From Adlercreutzia mucosicola DSM 19490 (GTDB lineage Bacteria; Actinomycetota; Coriobacteriia; Coriobacteriales; Eggerthellaceae): DNA of 64,000 bases. The translations under genes were made by a program, and so were the position numbers. Under the pieces are notes generated by a model, which made no database searches, had not been told where the DNA came from, and was given only the letters and a program-made list of their open reading frames with translations. Each line of letters opens with the position of its first letter. Position 1 is the stretch's first letter. This document shows positions 7,271 to 14,147 of this stretch, piece by piece. The stretch is taken from positions 366,968 through 430,967 of the forward strand of contig NZ_KE383895.1 in assembly GCF_000422625.1 (NCBI RefSeq), written 5' to 3'.

Positions 7271-7303
7271 GAAAGAAAAAATCCCGCGACTCGCGCGGGA
7301 TTT
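7271..7303 (-). terminator. Rho-independent terminator of the lipoprotein gene
   Basis: Read on the minus strand, AAATCCCGCG pairs perfectly with CGCGGGATTT around a 5-base loop and is followed by TTTTTTCTTTC. It lies 57 bases after the lipoprotein stop codon and before the mini-ORF. Confidence 0.9.
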
Positions 7304-7359
7304 GGTGGGTGGATTGGAGGTGGTGTAATCAACTTTCAGTTGATTACACCCTTATATTA

Positions 7360-8100
7360 CTATTTCCAATAAAGGACGTAGTTGTTAGAACCGCAAGCGG
7401 GGCAATAGCTGTTACCACTGGCTTTTCCTGAGTGGCCACAGTCAAAGCAGTCTCCATAGGTTTGAGCGTTGTTCATGCCTGTATCAGATTCCACGTAGTT
7501 GTCATTATGATCAGGCTCAGGCTCGGGAGCAGGTGCCGGAGCAGGCTCAGGCTCGGGAGCAGGAGCCGGCTTGGAGGCGCTGCCGCCACCGTTGGAGCTG
7601 CCGGAGTTGGACGAACCGGAGTTCGAACCGCTGTTGGAGCTGCCACCGTTGGAGCTGGAGCTACCGGAGTTGGAGCTGGAGCCAGCATTGGAGCCCTTGT
7701 TGGAGCCGCCGCCGTTAGAGCCGGAGTTGGACTCGGCCTTGTCGGCGGGCACGTAGCGGGTCTCGCCGTCGGGGGTCTTCACCGCGACGGTGCCCTCGGG
7801 GGCGTTCTCGTCCTCGACGATCTCGCCGCCATCGAGAGCGGCGTCATCGGCTGCGGCCTTGGCCTCCTCGGCGGCCTTCTTAGCGGCCTCGCGCTGGGCG
7901 GCCAGCTCCTTGGCTGCCTTCTCCTCAGCGGCCTTCTCGGCAGCGAGCTTGACCGTATCCTCGACAGGCTGGGTCATGATGCCCGGATAGTCCAGGGCGG
8001 CATCGGTGCGCTGGGAGGCGCAGCCGGCCATGAGGGCCATGGATGCGAGGGACAGTGCGGCCACGACGGCCACGATCTTCTTAGCGTTTACGTTCTTCAT
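7360..8100 (-). CDS. Lipoprotein with low-complexity linker and C-terminal zinc-ribbon-like domain
   Basis: This 246-residue protein begins with a lipoprotein signal peptide whose lipobox LMAGC places the acylated Cys at residue 27. Next comes an Ala/Lys/Glu-rich helical stretch (about residues 52-90, coiled-coil-like). A long Ser/Asn/Gly linker and Pro-Glu/Pro-Ala repeats follow. The last 35 residues hold CFDC and CPAC, a four-Cys zinc-ribbon-like unit. The ATG at 8100 is chosen for the strong AGGAGGAG site; a start at 8139 would add 13 residues and spoil the signal peptide. The linker suggests that the ribbon is displayed away from the membrane. A terminator follows, so this may be the end of the main transcript of the block. 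I do not recognise the function. Confidence 0.85.
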   Translation of the reverse strand: MKNVNAKKIVAVVAALSLASMALMAGCASQRTDAALDYPGIMTQPVEDTVKLAAEKAAEEKAAKELAAQREAAKKAAEEAKAAADDAALDGGEIVEDENAPEGTVAVKTPDGETRYVPADKAESNSGSNGGGSNKGSNAGSSSNSGSSSSNGGSSNSGSNSGSSNSGSSNGGGSASKPAPAPEPEPAPAPAPEPEPDHNDNYVESDTGMNNAQTYGDCFDCGHSGKASGNSYCPACGSNNYVLYWK

Positions 8101-8161
8101 GATAATCTCCTCCTGTTTGAGATGTTTTCCCCGCGGCAAGTGTTAGTGCTGCATGCTTTCG

Positions 8162-8311
8162 CTACGGCAGGGGCGCCGGGGCGGGGATTTGGGTGATGAT
8201 CTGCTTTTTGAGGGATTGGTCCTGTTGCTCCAGATTGGCGAAGCCGGCCAGGATGGTGTGGGCGCGCTGCAGGTTTTCCAGCAGCTGGTCGCGGGTCATG
8301 GGTTCAGTCAT
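8162..8311 (-). CDS. 49-residue protein of unknown function
   Basis: A short gene on the minus strand encodes a 49-residue protein starting MTEPMTRDQLLENLQRAHTI and ending PAPAPLP. AAGGAGG lies five bases upstream of the ATG at 8311, which is the main support. It is mostly helical and amphipathic (LLENLQRAHTILAGFANLEQ), without a signal peptide. It lies 62 bases before the lipoprotein start and may be co-transcribed with it. A small adaptor or regulatory protein would fit, but no family is recognised. Confidence 0.65.
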   Translation of the reverse strand: MTEPMTRDQLLENLQRAHTILAGFANLEQQDQSLKKQIITQIPAPAPLP

Positions 8312-8373
8312 AAAGCCTCCTTGCGTGTGGTTTCAGGCGGAGGCTTCCAATGAGGAGAGCGTCCACCTCGATT

Positions 8374-8490
8374 GCCACATCGCAATGCCCCTTGTCACTC
8401 AAGAAAGCAAAGAACGGAGACGCTCCCCAGCATCTCTTTCTTGAGTACAAAGAGGTAAGCCCCTCGCGGGACAGGCTATTACGATGTGGC
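8374..8490. repeat. Nested imperfect inverted repeat
   Basis: The outer arms GCCACATCG (8374-8382) and CGATGTGGC (8482-8490) enclose the inner arms ACTCAAGAAAG (8397-8407) and CTTTCTTGAGT (8436-8446). Between them the two sides still share TTGT next to the inner arm. It lies between the 446-aa and 49-aa genes and could fold as an RNA processing or termination structure, or be a decayed palindromic insertion. Confidence 0.7.
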
Positions 8491-8523
8491 GTTGCCGATT
8501 GTAGCACGGAAGCCGGGCAATGC

Positions 8524-9864
8524 CTAGAAATCGTCCTCGCCGAACAACGCGCGGAAACGGACGGGGCAGTCGGGTGGCACGAAGAGGTTGGTTTTGCGGT
8601 AAAAGTCCAGGTTCTGGTTGAAGCGCGGGTTGGTGGCGCATTCGTCTTGGAAGATGGCCAGGGCGTTGGCAGCCGCCAGAGCGACGGTGCGCTCGGGGGC
8701 CAGCACCTCGGCGTTCATGTTTTCCAGGCGCGTGTCGGCGCCGTTGGGCTGGCGGCGCAGCAAGGGCAGTCCCAGAAGATTCGGGTCGGGATCGGGGCTG
8801 CGACGCAGGATGACGAAGAAGAACGCAGGCCGGGGCAATGCGCGCATCTTCTCGCGGGTGGCGCGGCTGCACCACGCCTCTAGGGCGCAGCCGTTGCCCT
8901 GGAGCAGATCGGGTCCCATGAGGTACAGGCCCGCACCGCTGCGATCGTCCAGCAGAAGCGGCACCAACACATCGGAATAACCCTCGGGTTCCCGTGCCAT
9001 GGCCTGCCACAGCTGCACGATGGATGCCTGCAGGTCGCCGTCAGCCGCGGCTGGTGTGCTGTTGGCCTGGTAAGCTAGGGTCGTGGGCGTTGGACGCGCC
9101 TGATCTTCCGCAGCTGGATTCGTGTAGGCCACGCGTTGGTAGCGCTCCACCAGGCCCAGGGGGATGTCCTTCAGGCGGGGACGCCGCGGAGCGGTGATGG
9201 TGGTGCTCGCTTCGTCGGCCACCGAGGTGGCGGTCTTGATGTTCTCGTCGTTGGCTCGCCCGCTTGGCGGCTCCTTCATCGCGGCTTCCCAATCGTCCTG
9301 CTGCAGCAATTGTTGCTGCCGGCGACGCAGGGCAGCGGCAGGGTAGCCGGCATCATAGAGCCACGCTTCCGCTTCGGCCCCTACGAGGCGCTCGATGACA
9401 GCCTGGTATGCGGCGCCTTCCAGGGAAAACGGCGGCCATTCGGGGCCCGATTGCTTGCGATAGTCTTCGCGGGCCCACTGCAACCGCCCCTCGCGTTCCT
9501 CGGCGCTGCCCAGAGCGCGCTTTTCCATGATCGTATCCAGGGCGCACTCCATCACCCGCTCGCACAGGTTGCCGCGCCGCCGCGGGGCGGTGCCGTCGGG
9601 CGTTGAGGTCAGGGCCATCTCGGCCGCCTTCCGTAGAGCGGCCTCGGCGAGCGCCGGCTGCGGGGCCAGATGCCCGTGAGCTACCAGCAGCCGCTGGGCC
9701 TCTTCGGTGGCGCCGTCGCACAGTAGCTGCTTCAGCTGCACACGGAAGGCCTGGCGATGCTCCTCGTATTTGAAATCACCCAGCTGAGACTGCAGCGGGT
9801 GGTCGCCGTGGCTGCAGTAATCGTCCCGCAGGAAGTTCAGCAGACGGTCACGCAGGCTACTCAT
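8524..9864 (-). CDS. Unrecognised 446-residue protein of the accessory block
   Basis: This 446-residue soluble protein has no signal peptide and no motif I recognise. Residues 1-180 are helical and acidic. Around residue 190 there is a Gln-rich helix (RRRQQQLLQQDDWEAAM). A polar, poorly conserved-looking segment (about 200-270) separates this from a C-terminal region containing LYLMGPDLLQGNGCALEAW and FFFVILRRSPDPDPN and ending FRALFGEDDF. Its ATG overlaps the stop of the upstream gene by eight bases, which implies translational coupling with the 368-residue protein and hence a joint role. The gene lies in the same transcript direction as clpP and the VirD4-like gene. Confidence 0.8.
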   Translation of the reverse strand: MSSLRDRLLNFLRDDYCSHGDHPLQSQLGDFKYEEHRQAFRVQLKQLLCDGATEEAQRLLVAHGHLAPQPALAEAALRKAAEMALTSTPDGTAPRRRGNLCERVMECALDTIMEKRALGSAEEREGRLQWAREDYRKQSGPEWPPFSLEGAAYQAVIERLVGAEAEAWLYDAGYPAAALRRRQQQLLQQDDWEAAMKEPPSGRANDENIKTATSVADEASTTITAPRRPRLKDIPLGLVERYQRVAYTNPAAEDQARPTPTTLAYQANSTPAAADGDLQASIVQLWQAMAREPEGYSDVLVPLLLDDRSGAGLYLMGPDLLQGNGCALEAWCSRATREKMRALPRPAFFFVILRRSPDPDPNLLGLPLLRRQPNGADTRLENMNAEVLAPERTVALAAANALAIFQDECATNPRFNQNLDFYRKTNLFVPPDCPVRFRALFGEDDF

Positions 9865-10963
9865 GGCAAGCCCTCGCCGTCAGGCGGCTTTTTATCTTGC
9901 CCAGCAGGTATATGGCCTCATCGACGGTATTCTTGCGGGCCAGCTGGCTCAAGCCCTCTTGGGCCAGCAGGGTCTCGGCGGCCCGGGACGCCAGGTTGGC
10001 GAAGTTGTCGGGGCAGCCTCCCCCCTCGAACACTTCCTCGCGCAGGTTCAGGTACTGCTGGCAGAACTCGTCCGCATCGGAGAAACTGTCTCGCCACGCT
10101 TCAAGTTGCCCGGCGATGCGCCGGTGCTGCCGCTGACTTTCCTGCTCGGCCGCCGTCATGGCGTCCGTTTCCCATGAGGAGCGCTTCTGCGCCTCGTCCA
10201 GCAGCTGGTTCCACTGCGCTTCGAATGCCGCGCGGTTCTGCCGCACTATGTCGGCGTCCAGCTGGCCGCTGGCCACCGCCTCGTCCAACTGCTGGGGTGA
10301 CATGAGGGGCAGTCCCGCCCAAGCGGCCTCGTCCAGCGCCTGCTGGTAAGGACCTGCTACCATCTCGCGTAGGTGTGGCGGGATGGCGTCGGCGATGGGG
10401 GTGCCGGCCAGCACCTGGTATACGTCGTCCATCATGGCGAAGAAGTCGTCGGGGCGCGGCACGCCTTCGGCCAGGTAGTCGGTGGCATCACACAGCTCTT
10501 CCAACAGCAGCGCCCGCGGGTTGGCGGCCCGATTCTGGGCCGATGCCGCCAGCTGCGCCACGTCTTCCACGGTGCCGGCATACCACGGCGTGTCGGACGC
10601 CAGCCGTACGGCGCAGTAGAAGAAGGGGAGCACGATGGCACTTTCGGGTGCGGTGGCCAGGGGTGCCTCGTTCAAGGGCAGCTGCTGGTAGCGGGCGAAG
10701 AGCCCTTGCTCCTTCAGGCGATCGATGGCCTCGTTGCGGGCGTAGGCCCGGGCCAGACGTTCGGCCAGCGCCCGTTGCTCGGCGGCTGTTTCCGTCCCCA
10801 GCTGAGCCAGCGCGGTGTTGCGACCAGCCAGCAGCGATTCCAGCTCCTGGGTGGCTTCCTGTAGCTTTTCCCTTCGCCGCTGCAGCAGTGCAACCTGCTT
10901 GAGGGTGATCGCGGGCGCGTTCTGGCTTGCAGCGGTGGGGATGGCGGTGTCGCGGCTGTTCAC
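9857..10963 (-). CDS. Unrecognised coiled-coil protein of the accessory block
   Basis: This protein has 368 residues if it starts at the GTG at 10963, which follows AGAGGAC. A longer frame reaches 11194 but would run through the hairpin at 11016-11050 and overlap the VirD4-like gene. Residues 20-95 form a strong coiled coil (LLQRRREKLQEATQELESLL onward). The rest is helical, with Asp/Glu-rich segments (DDFFAMMDDVYQVL, WRDSFSDADEFCQQYLNL). No enzyme motif, signal peptide or membrane segment was seen. The end overlaps the next gene start by eight bases, so the two products are probably made together. A -10-like TACAAT (complement, near 10995) could give it its own promoter. Confidence 0.78.
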   Translation of the reverse strand: MNSRDTAIPTAASQNAPAITLKQVALLQRRREKLQEATQELESLLAGRNTALAQLGTETAAEQRALAERLARAYARNEAIDRLKEQGLFARYQQLPLNEAPLATAPESAIVLPFFYCAVRLASDTPWYAGTVEDVAQLAASAQNRAANPRALLLEELCDATDYLAEGVPRPDDFFAMMDDVYQVLAGTPIADAIPPHLREMVAGPYQQALDEAAWAGLPLMSPQQLDEAVASGQLDADIVRQNRAAFEAQWNQLLDEAQKRSSWETDAMTAAEQESQRQHRRIAGQLEAWRDSFSDADEFCQQYLNLREEVFEGGGCPDNFANLASRAAETLLAQEGLSQLARKNTVDEAIYLLGKIKSRLTARACHE

Positions 10964-11015
10964 GGGGTGTCCTCTCTGTTGCGGTGGGAATATTGTAGCG
11001 CGACCCGCCGGGGGA

Positions 11016-11050
11016 GGGTGCCGGGATGCCGCAAGGGCATCCCGGCACCC
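11016..11050 (-). terminator. Hairpin after the VirD4-like gene
   Basis: GGGTGCCGGGATGCC (11016-11030) and GGCATCCCGGCACCC (11036-11050) form a perfect 15-bp stem with a 5-base loop, 18 bases after the stop of the VirD4-like gene. There is no T-run on the minus strand, so it may attenuate or protect the 3' end rather than fully terminate. Confidence 0.65.
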
Positions 11051-11067
11051 GGCGCATCGCGCGGTTG

Positions 11068-12849
11068 TTACGCCGCCTGTTCGGCGCGCATCCAGCGAAT
11101 TTCCTCTTCGAGACTGGGGAACATCTCCCCTTCCCGCTGCTCTCTCTCGGCGATCTCGGCCGCCCTCTTCGCCTCGGGCAGCTGCGCGTAGCAAGGGTGC
11201 TGCTCAAGCGGGTAGCGGCGCACCTGCTGGCCGCCCGCGCCGTCGGTGTACAAAAAGGCGTTGTTCACCGGCGGCTTGAGAATGCGATCGGGCAGGCAGC
11301 TGGCCAGGGCCGCGATGTAGTCCACCGTGTCCAGATCGTGGCCGCCCAGATACAGGATATGCGCGCAATTGTTGATGATGGTACGGGCGCGATCCTGGCC
11401 GTACATGGCGCTGAGCTGGGTGATGCTCTGCAGCACGATGCTCACCGCGATGCCGCGCGAGCGGATGACCGACGTGATGTTGTCGAAGTCGGGGATGACC
11501 GCGCTGGCGGCGAAATCGTCCAGGTACAGTCGCACCGGATGGGGCAGCCGGCTGCCAGCGCACTCGGTGTCGGCGAAGATGCACAGCTCGCTGATGGCCT
11601 GGCTGTACAGCAGATTCACCAGCTTGTCCATGGATCGGTCGGTATCGCTGACGGTAAGGAAAAGCCCGGCGAAGTCCGTGCCCAACTTCCTGAAGTCAAC
11701 CTGCGGGGACGTCGTGTAGAACGCGATGGCGTCGGAAAACACCAGCGACGACAGCTGATCGGTGGCTACGCCCACGATGCAGGTGAAGGTCTTCTCGGCA
11801 TCGCGCACCGCTCGTACCGAGCTGAACTGCTTCACGAACAGGCAGTTGGGCCGCGCGTTGGCAATTTCCACGAAGTTCTCCTCCATTTGGTTGCTGTCGG
11901 CCGCTGTGATGAGGTCGTACACAGTGCCCAGGTGCTGCTGCTCTTTCGGCAGCCATTCCAGGGTGTAGGCGATCATCGCCGCGATGAGCGAGCGGGCAGC
12001 ATTGCTCCAGTAGGGGTCGTTCGAAAGCGTGGGCGGGCACAGCGTGGTGGCGATGCGCATGACGTCCTGCTCCCGAGCCTCGCCAGTAAGGGGATCGATG
12101 CGGACGAACGCCAGCGGGTTATAGCCGAGGTGGTTTTTGGGGAGGTCGGTGAAGTCGATGGTGTGCACCAAGAAGCCGCTGCGCTTCAGGACGATGCCCA
12201 CCTCGTTGCGAAGGTTGCCCTTTGTGTCGGTGACGATGAAGCTCTCGGGATTGGTTCCCGTGACGGGGAGCGCCCCCTGCATCAGGTTCGGCTTGATGTA
12301 GTGGCGGGTTTTGCCCGAGCCGGTGGGGCCGATGATGAGGTCGTTGTTGTTCAGGCCGGTTTTCCAGGTGTCGTTCGAAACCTCCACTCCCTCGGCCAAG
12401 ATGCGGTGCGTGCGAATGGGCACGGGGTTCTGCTTGGATTTCGCGTAACCCGCCGAGACATCCAGGTCGTCGAAGTCGTTGCGCGGGCATTTCTCGGGCA
12501 TGACGGCTGCTACTTCTTCTGCTGGTGCAGACACGGAGGATACCGTGGCGTCGCAGTTGAGATAATACTCGTTGAGATAGTAGTCATCGAGATAGTCGTC
12601 CGACTTTCCGTCGTCGCCCTCGTAGAGGTCGTAGTCCAGAACCGCTTGCTCGTACCGGTACACCTCAGCCTGGTACCATGCAAAGTCGTCTTCCTCCTCT
12701 TCGAACAGGTCGTCATCCTCCTCAGGCAGATCGCTCTCTTCGGGTAGGTCGTCCGCACCGATCTGCATACCGGGGGTGCTTTCCGGCGCTTCCGTTTCCT
12801 GGAAGTCGGGGGCGCCGCAGATTTGCTCGTTCAGGTTTTCGTTTGCCAT
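11068..12849 (-). CDS. VirD4/TraG-type coupling ATPase without N-terminal membrane helices
   Basis: This 593-residue P-loop ATPase belongs to the VirD4/TraG/TraD family, hexameric motors that feed DNA into type IV secretion channels. Walker A GPTGSGKT is at about residues 174-181, followed by the typical FIVTDTKGNLRNEVG. Walker B is LYLDDFAA near residue 440, then RSRGIAVSIVLQSITQLSAMYG and NNCAHILYLGG. Canonical members start with two membrane helices. Here the first 140 residues are hydrophilic and strongly acidic with many Tyr (EEDDDLFEEEEDD near residue 45), and no membrane segment is seen. The start is fixed by AAAGGAGG seven bases upstream. No relaxase or other transfer gene lies in the window, so a role outside conjugation is possible. 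Confidence 0.88.
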   Translation of the reverse strand: MANENLNEQICGAPDFQETEAPESTPGMQIGADDLPEESDLPEEDDDLFEEEEDDFAWYQAEVYRYEQAVLDYDLYEGDDGKSDDYLDDYYLNEYYLNCDATVSSVSAPAEEVAAVMPEKCPRNDFDDLDVSAGYAKSKQNPVPIRTHRILAEGVEVSNDTWKTGLNNNDLIIGPTGSGKTRHYIKPNLMQGALPVTGTNPESFIVTDTKGNLRNEVGIVLKRSGFLVHTIDFTDLPKNHLGYNPLAFVRIDPLTGEAREQDVMRIATTLCPPTLSNDPYWSNAARSLIAAMIAYTLEWLPKEQQHLGTVYDLITAADSNQMEENFVEIANARPNCLFVKQFSSVRAVRDAEKTFTCIVGVATDQLSSLVFSDAIAFYTTSPQVDFRKLGTDFAGLFLTVSDTDRSMDKLVNLLYSQAISELCIFADTECAGSRLPHPVRLYLDDFAASAVIPDFDNITSVIRSRGIAVSIVLQSITQLSAMYGQDRARTIINNCAHILYLGGHDLDTVDYIAALASCLPDRILKPPVNNAFLYTDGAGGQQVRRYPLEQHPCYAQLPEAKRAAEIAEREQREGEMFPSLEEEIRWMRAEQAA

Positions 12850-12959
12850 GATGGCCTCCTTTGTCGGTGGTTTGCGTGCTGCGTGCTGCTGCTTGTGATG
12901 GGGTGGTCGGGGCCGCCCGGGGCGAGCCGGGCGGCAAAGCGGGTTAGATGCCAACGCGC

Positions 12960-13544
12960 CTAGAGGGTGGTTATTACACGGTCGGCCAGGCCGAACTCCA
13001 CCGCCTGTGCCGCTTCGAAGTAGCTGTCGTGGGAGGTGGTGGCAAGCACCTCGTCGAGGGTCTTGCCCGTGTGCTCGGCGATCACCTGGCCGGTTATCTC
13101 GCGCACCCGCATCAGGTTGTCGCTGAGGGCCTTCATCTCCAGCGCGCTGCCGGCCGCCGGGCTGGCCAGGATGGGATCGTGGATCATCACCTGCGAGTGG
13201 GGCAGCATGTCCCGCCTGTCGCCGGAGATGAACAGCAGCGCTGCCATACTGGCGGCCATGCCCAGGCACACGGTGCGCACGGGGCAGCTGATGGCCTTCA
13301 TTACATCGTAGATGGCCAGGCCGCTGAGCACCGAGCCTCCGGGACTGTTGATGTAGATAGTGATTTCGCCGGCGGGGTCGGCCTGTTGCAGGTAGCGCAA
13401 CTGCAAGCACAGGTCGTCGGCGGCGCTGTCGTCGATGGGGCCCGTGCACTGGATCTCGCGGCGGCGCAGCATCTCGTCCTGGATGCGATAGGAATGGATG
13501 CCCGAGGATGTCTCGCGGAGGATGTATGGAAGAGTGGCGGCCAT
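12960..13544 (-). CDS. clpP: ClpP-family serine protease subunit
   Basis: This 194-residue protein has the full ClpP layout: the ITIYINSPGGSV oxyanion region, the nucleophile Ser in GMAASMAALL, the catalytic His in MIHDP, and an Asp in SHDSYFEAAQAVEFGLAD. ClpP forms a tetradecameric chamber that degrades proteins fed by AAA+ unfoldases such as ClpX or ClpA, none of which is encoded here. The ATG at 13544 is chosen for AAAGGAG nearby. Sitting first in an accessory block rather than next to clpX or tig suggests a paralog with a dedicated job. It lies 110 bases before the VirD4-like start. The palindrome CGTAAAATTTACG lies 82 bases upstream and may regulate the whole block. Confidence 0.93.
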   Translation of the reverse strand: MAATLPYILRETSSGIHSYRIQDEMLRRREIQCTGPIDDSAADDLCLQLRYLQQADPAGEITIYINSPGGSVLSGLAIYDVMKAISCPVRTVCLGMAASMAALLFISGDRRDMLPHSQVMIHDPILASPAAGSALEMKALSDNLMRVREITGQVIAEHTGKTLDEVLATTSHDSYFEAAQAVEFGLADRVITTL

Positions 13545-13625
13545 GTTCTGCTCCTTTGCGGTTCGGCGGGCGATGCCCGGTTCGTTCGTTGCAAGGAGCA
13601 TTATGCGGAGGCGGAAAGATACGTC

Positions 13626-13638
13626 CGTAAAATTTACG
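13626..13638. promoter_or_regulatory. Palindromic operator candidate upstream of clpP
   Basis: CGTAAAATTTACG is a perfect palindrome identical to the core of 7029-7045, with the same GAGCG-type flank on one side. It lies 82 bases before the clpP start codon on the minus strand. Confidence 0.65.
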
Positions 13639-13697
13639 AGCGCATGCTATTGTCCAAACACCGCCGAGGAAGCGATTCTGTCGAGGGTTTGTCGCTT

Positions 13698-13820
13698 GTC
13701 GAGGGGGACGGTTCTCTTGACACTCGGGACGGCTGAAGCCCTCCCCTATGGAGGTGCCGCTGCCAAGGGAACCGTCCCCTTGACACTGGGGGTGCTGTCA
13801 AGGGAGCCGTCCCCTTGACA
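13698..13820. repeat. Three GGGACGG-type palindromes
   Basis: Copies at about 13698-13722, 13762-13786 and 13796-13820 share the form TGTCAAGGGA-CCGTCCCC followed by TTGACA, in both orientations. The third is the most symmetric. A fourth copy is at 5270-5295. Similar short palindromes are common near REP-associated transposases in other bacteria (general knowledge), but no such transposase is in this window. Confidence 0.8.
13728..13750. repeat. REP-like palindrome, copy f (inverted)
   Basis: Read on the minus strand it is CATAGGGGAGGGCTTCAGCC followed by GTCC, matching the family at 441-464 in opposite orientation. It is embedded between two GGGACGG palindromes, so the two repeat types are interleaved. 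Confidence 0.6.
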
Positions 13821-14147
13821 CCCTTGACAGGGGGACAAAGGGGCGAAAATGTGCGGTGGGGTAGGGTATTGACAGGGTGATGATAGGTGACGAAAACCCT
13901 TATTTTTCAGGGGAGTTGCAGGAATGTGTGGGTTTTGTTGCGGGTGTGTGCGGTCTCCGTGGTTCGTCGCTTCGAGCGAACGTCCTTTGGAATAATAATC
14001 GCTCGTCCACAAAAGGGCTTGCTATGCCCAGCGCACGCCTTCCCTGTATGAATGTGCAGGGCCTGGCGGGGAGGCCAGGTGTGGCGGAGCTGAACGAATG
14101 TGTCCAGGCGTAGGGTTTGGGCAACGGAGTGAAAGGTTGAGGGAATC

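Larger units (their letters stand above)
13545..14147. other. 603-base non-coding region between clpP and the foldase gene
   Basis: This divergent intergenic region contains the operator-like palindrome (13626-13638), three GGGACGG-type palindromes (13698-13820) and one REP-like palindrome (13728-13750). Farther on, CGAGCGA (13973-13979) and TCGCTCG (13999-14005) form an inverted repeat around an AT-rich TAATAATC, a possible promoter or control site for the foldase gene. A 78-codon plus-strand frame at 13877-14113 lacks a ribosome binding site and is not called. Confidence 0.6.

Noticed and set aside
5133-13650. Integrative element inserted at tRNA-Ala
   Set aside because: The accessory block does follow the tRNA, but no integrase, no relaxase and no direct repeat of the tRNA 3' end were found up to 14150.
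13698-13820. Possible CRISPR array
   Set aside because: The repeats are palindromes in both orientations with irregular spacing, without uniform spacers or cas genes.
13877-14113. 78-codon plus-strand frame before the foldase gene
   Set aside because: No ribosome binding site, no similarity, and codon use unlike the neighbours; probably chance.
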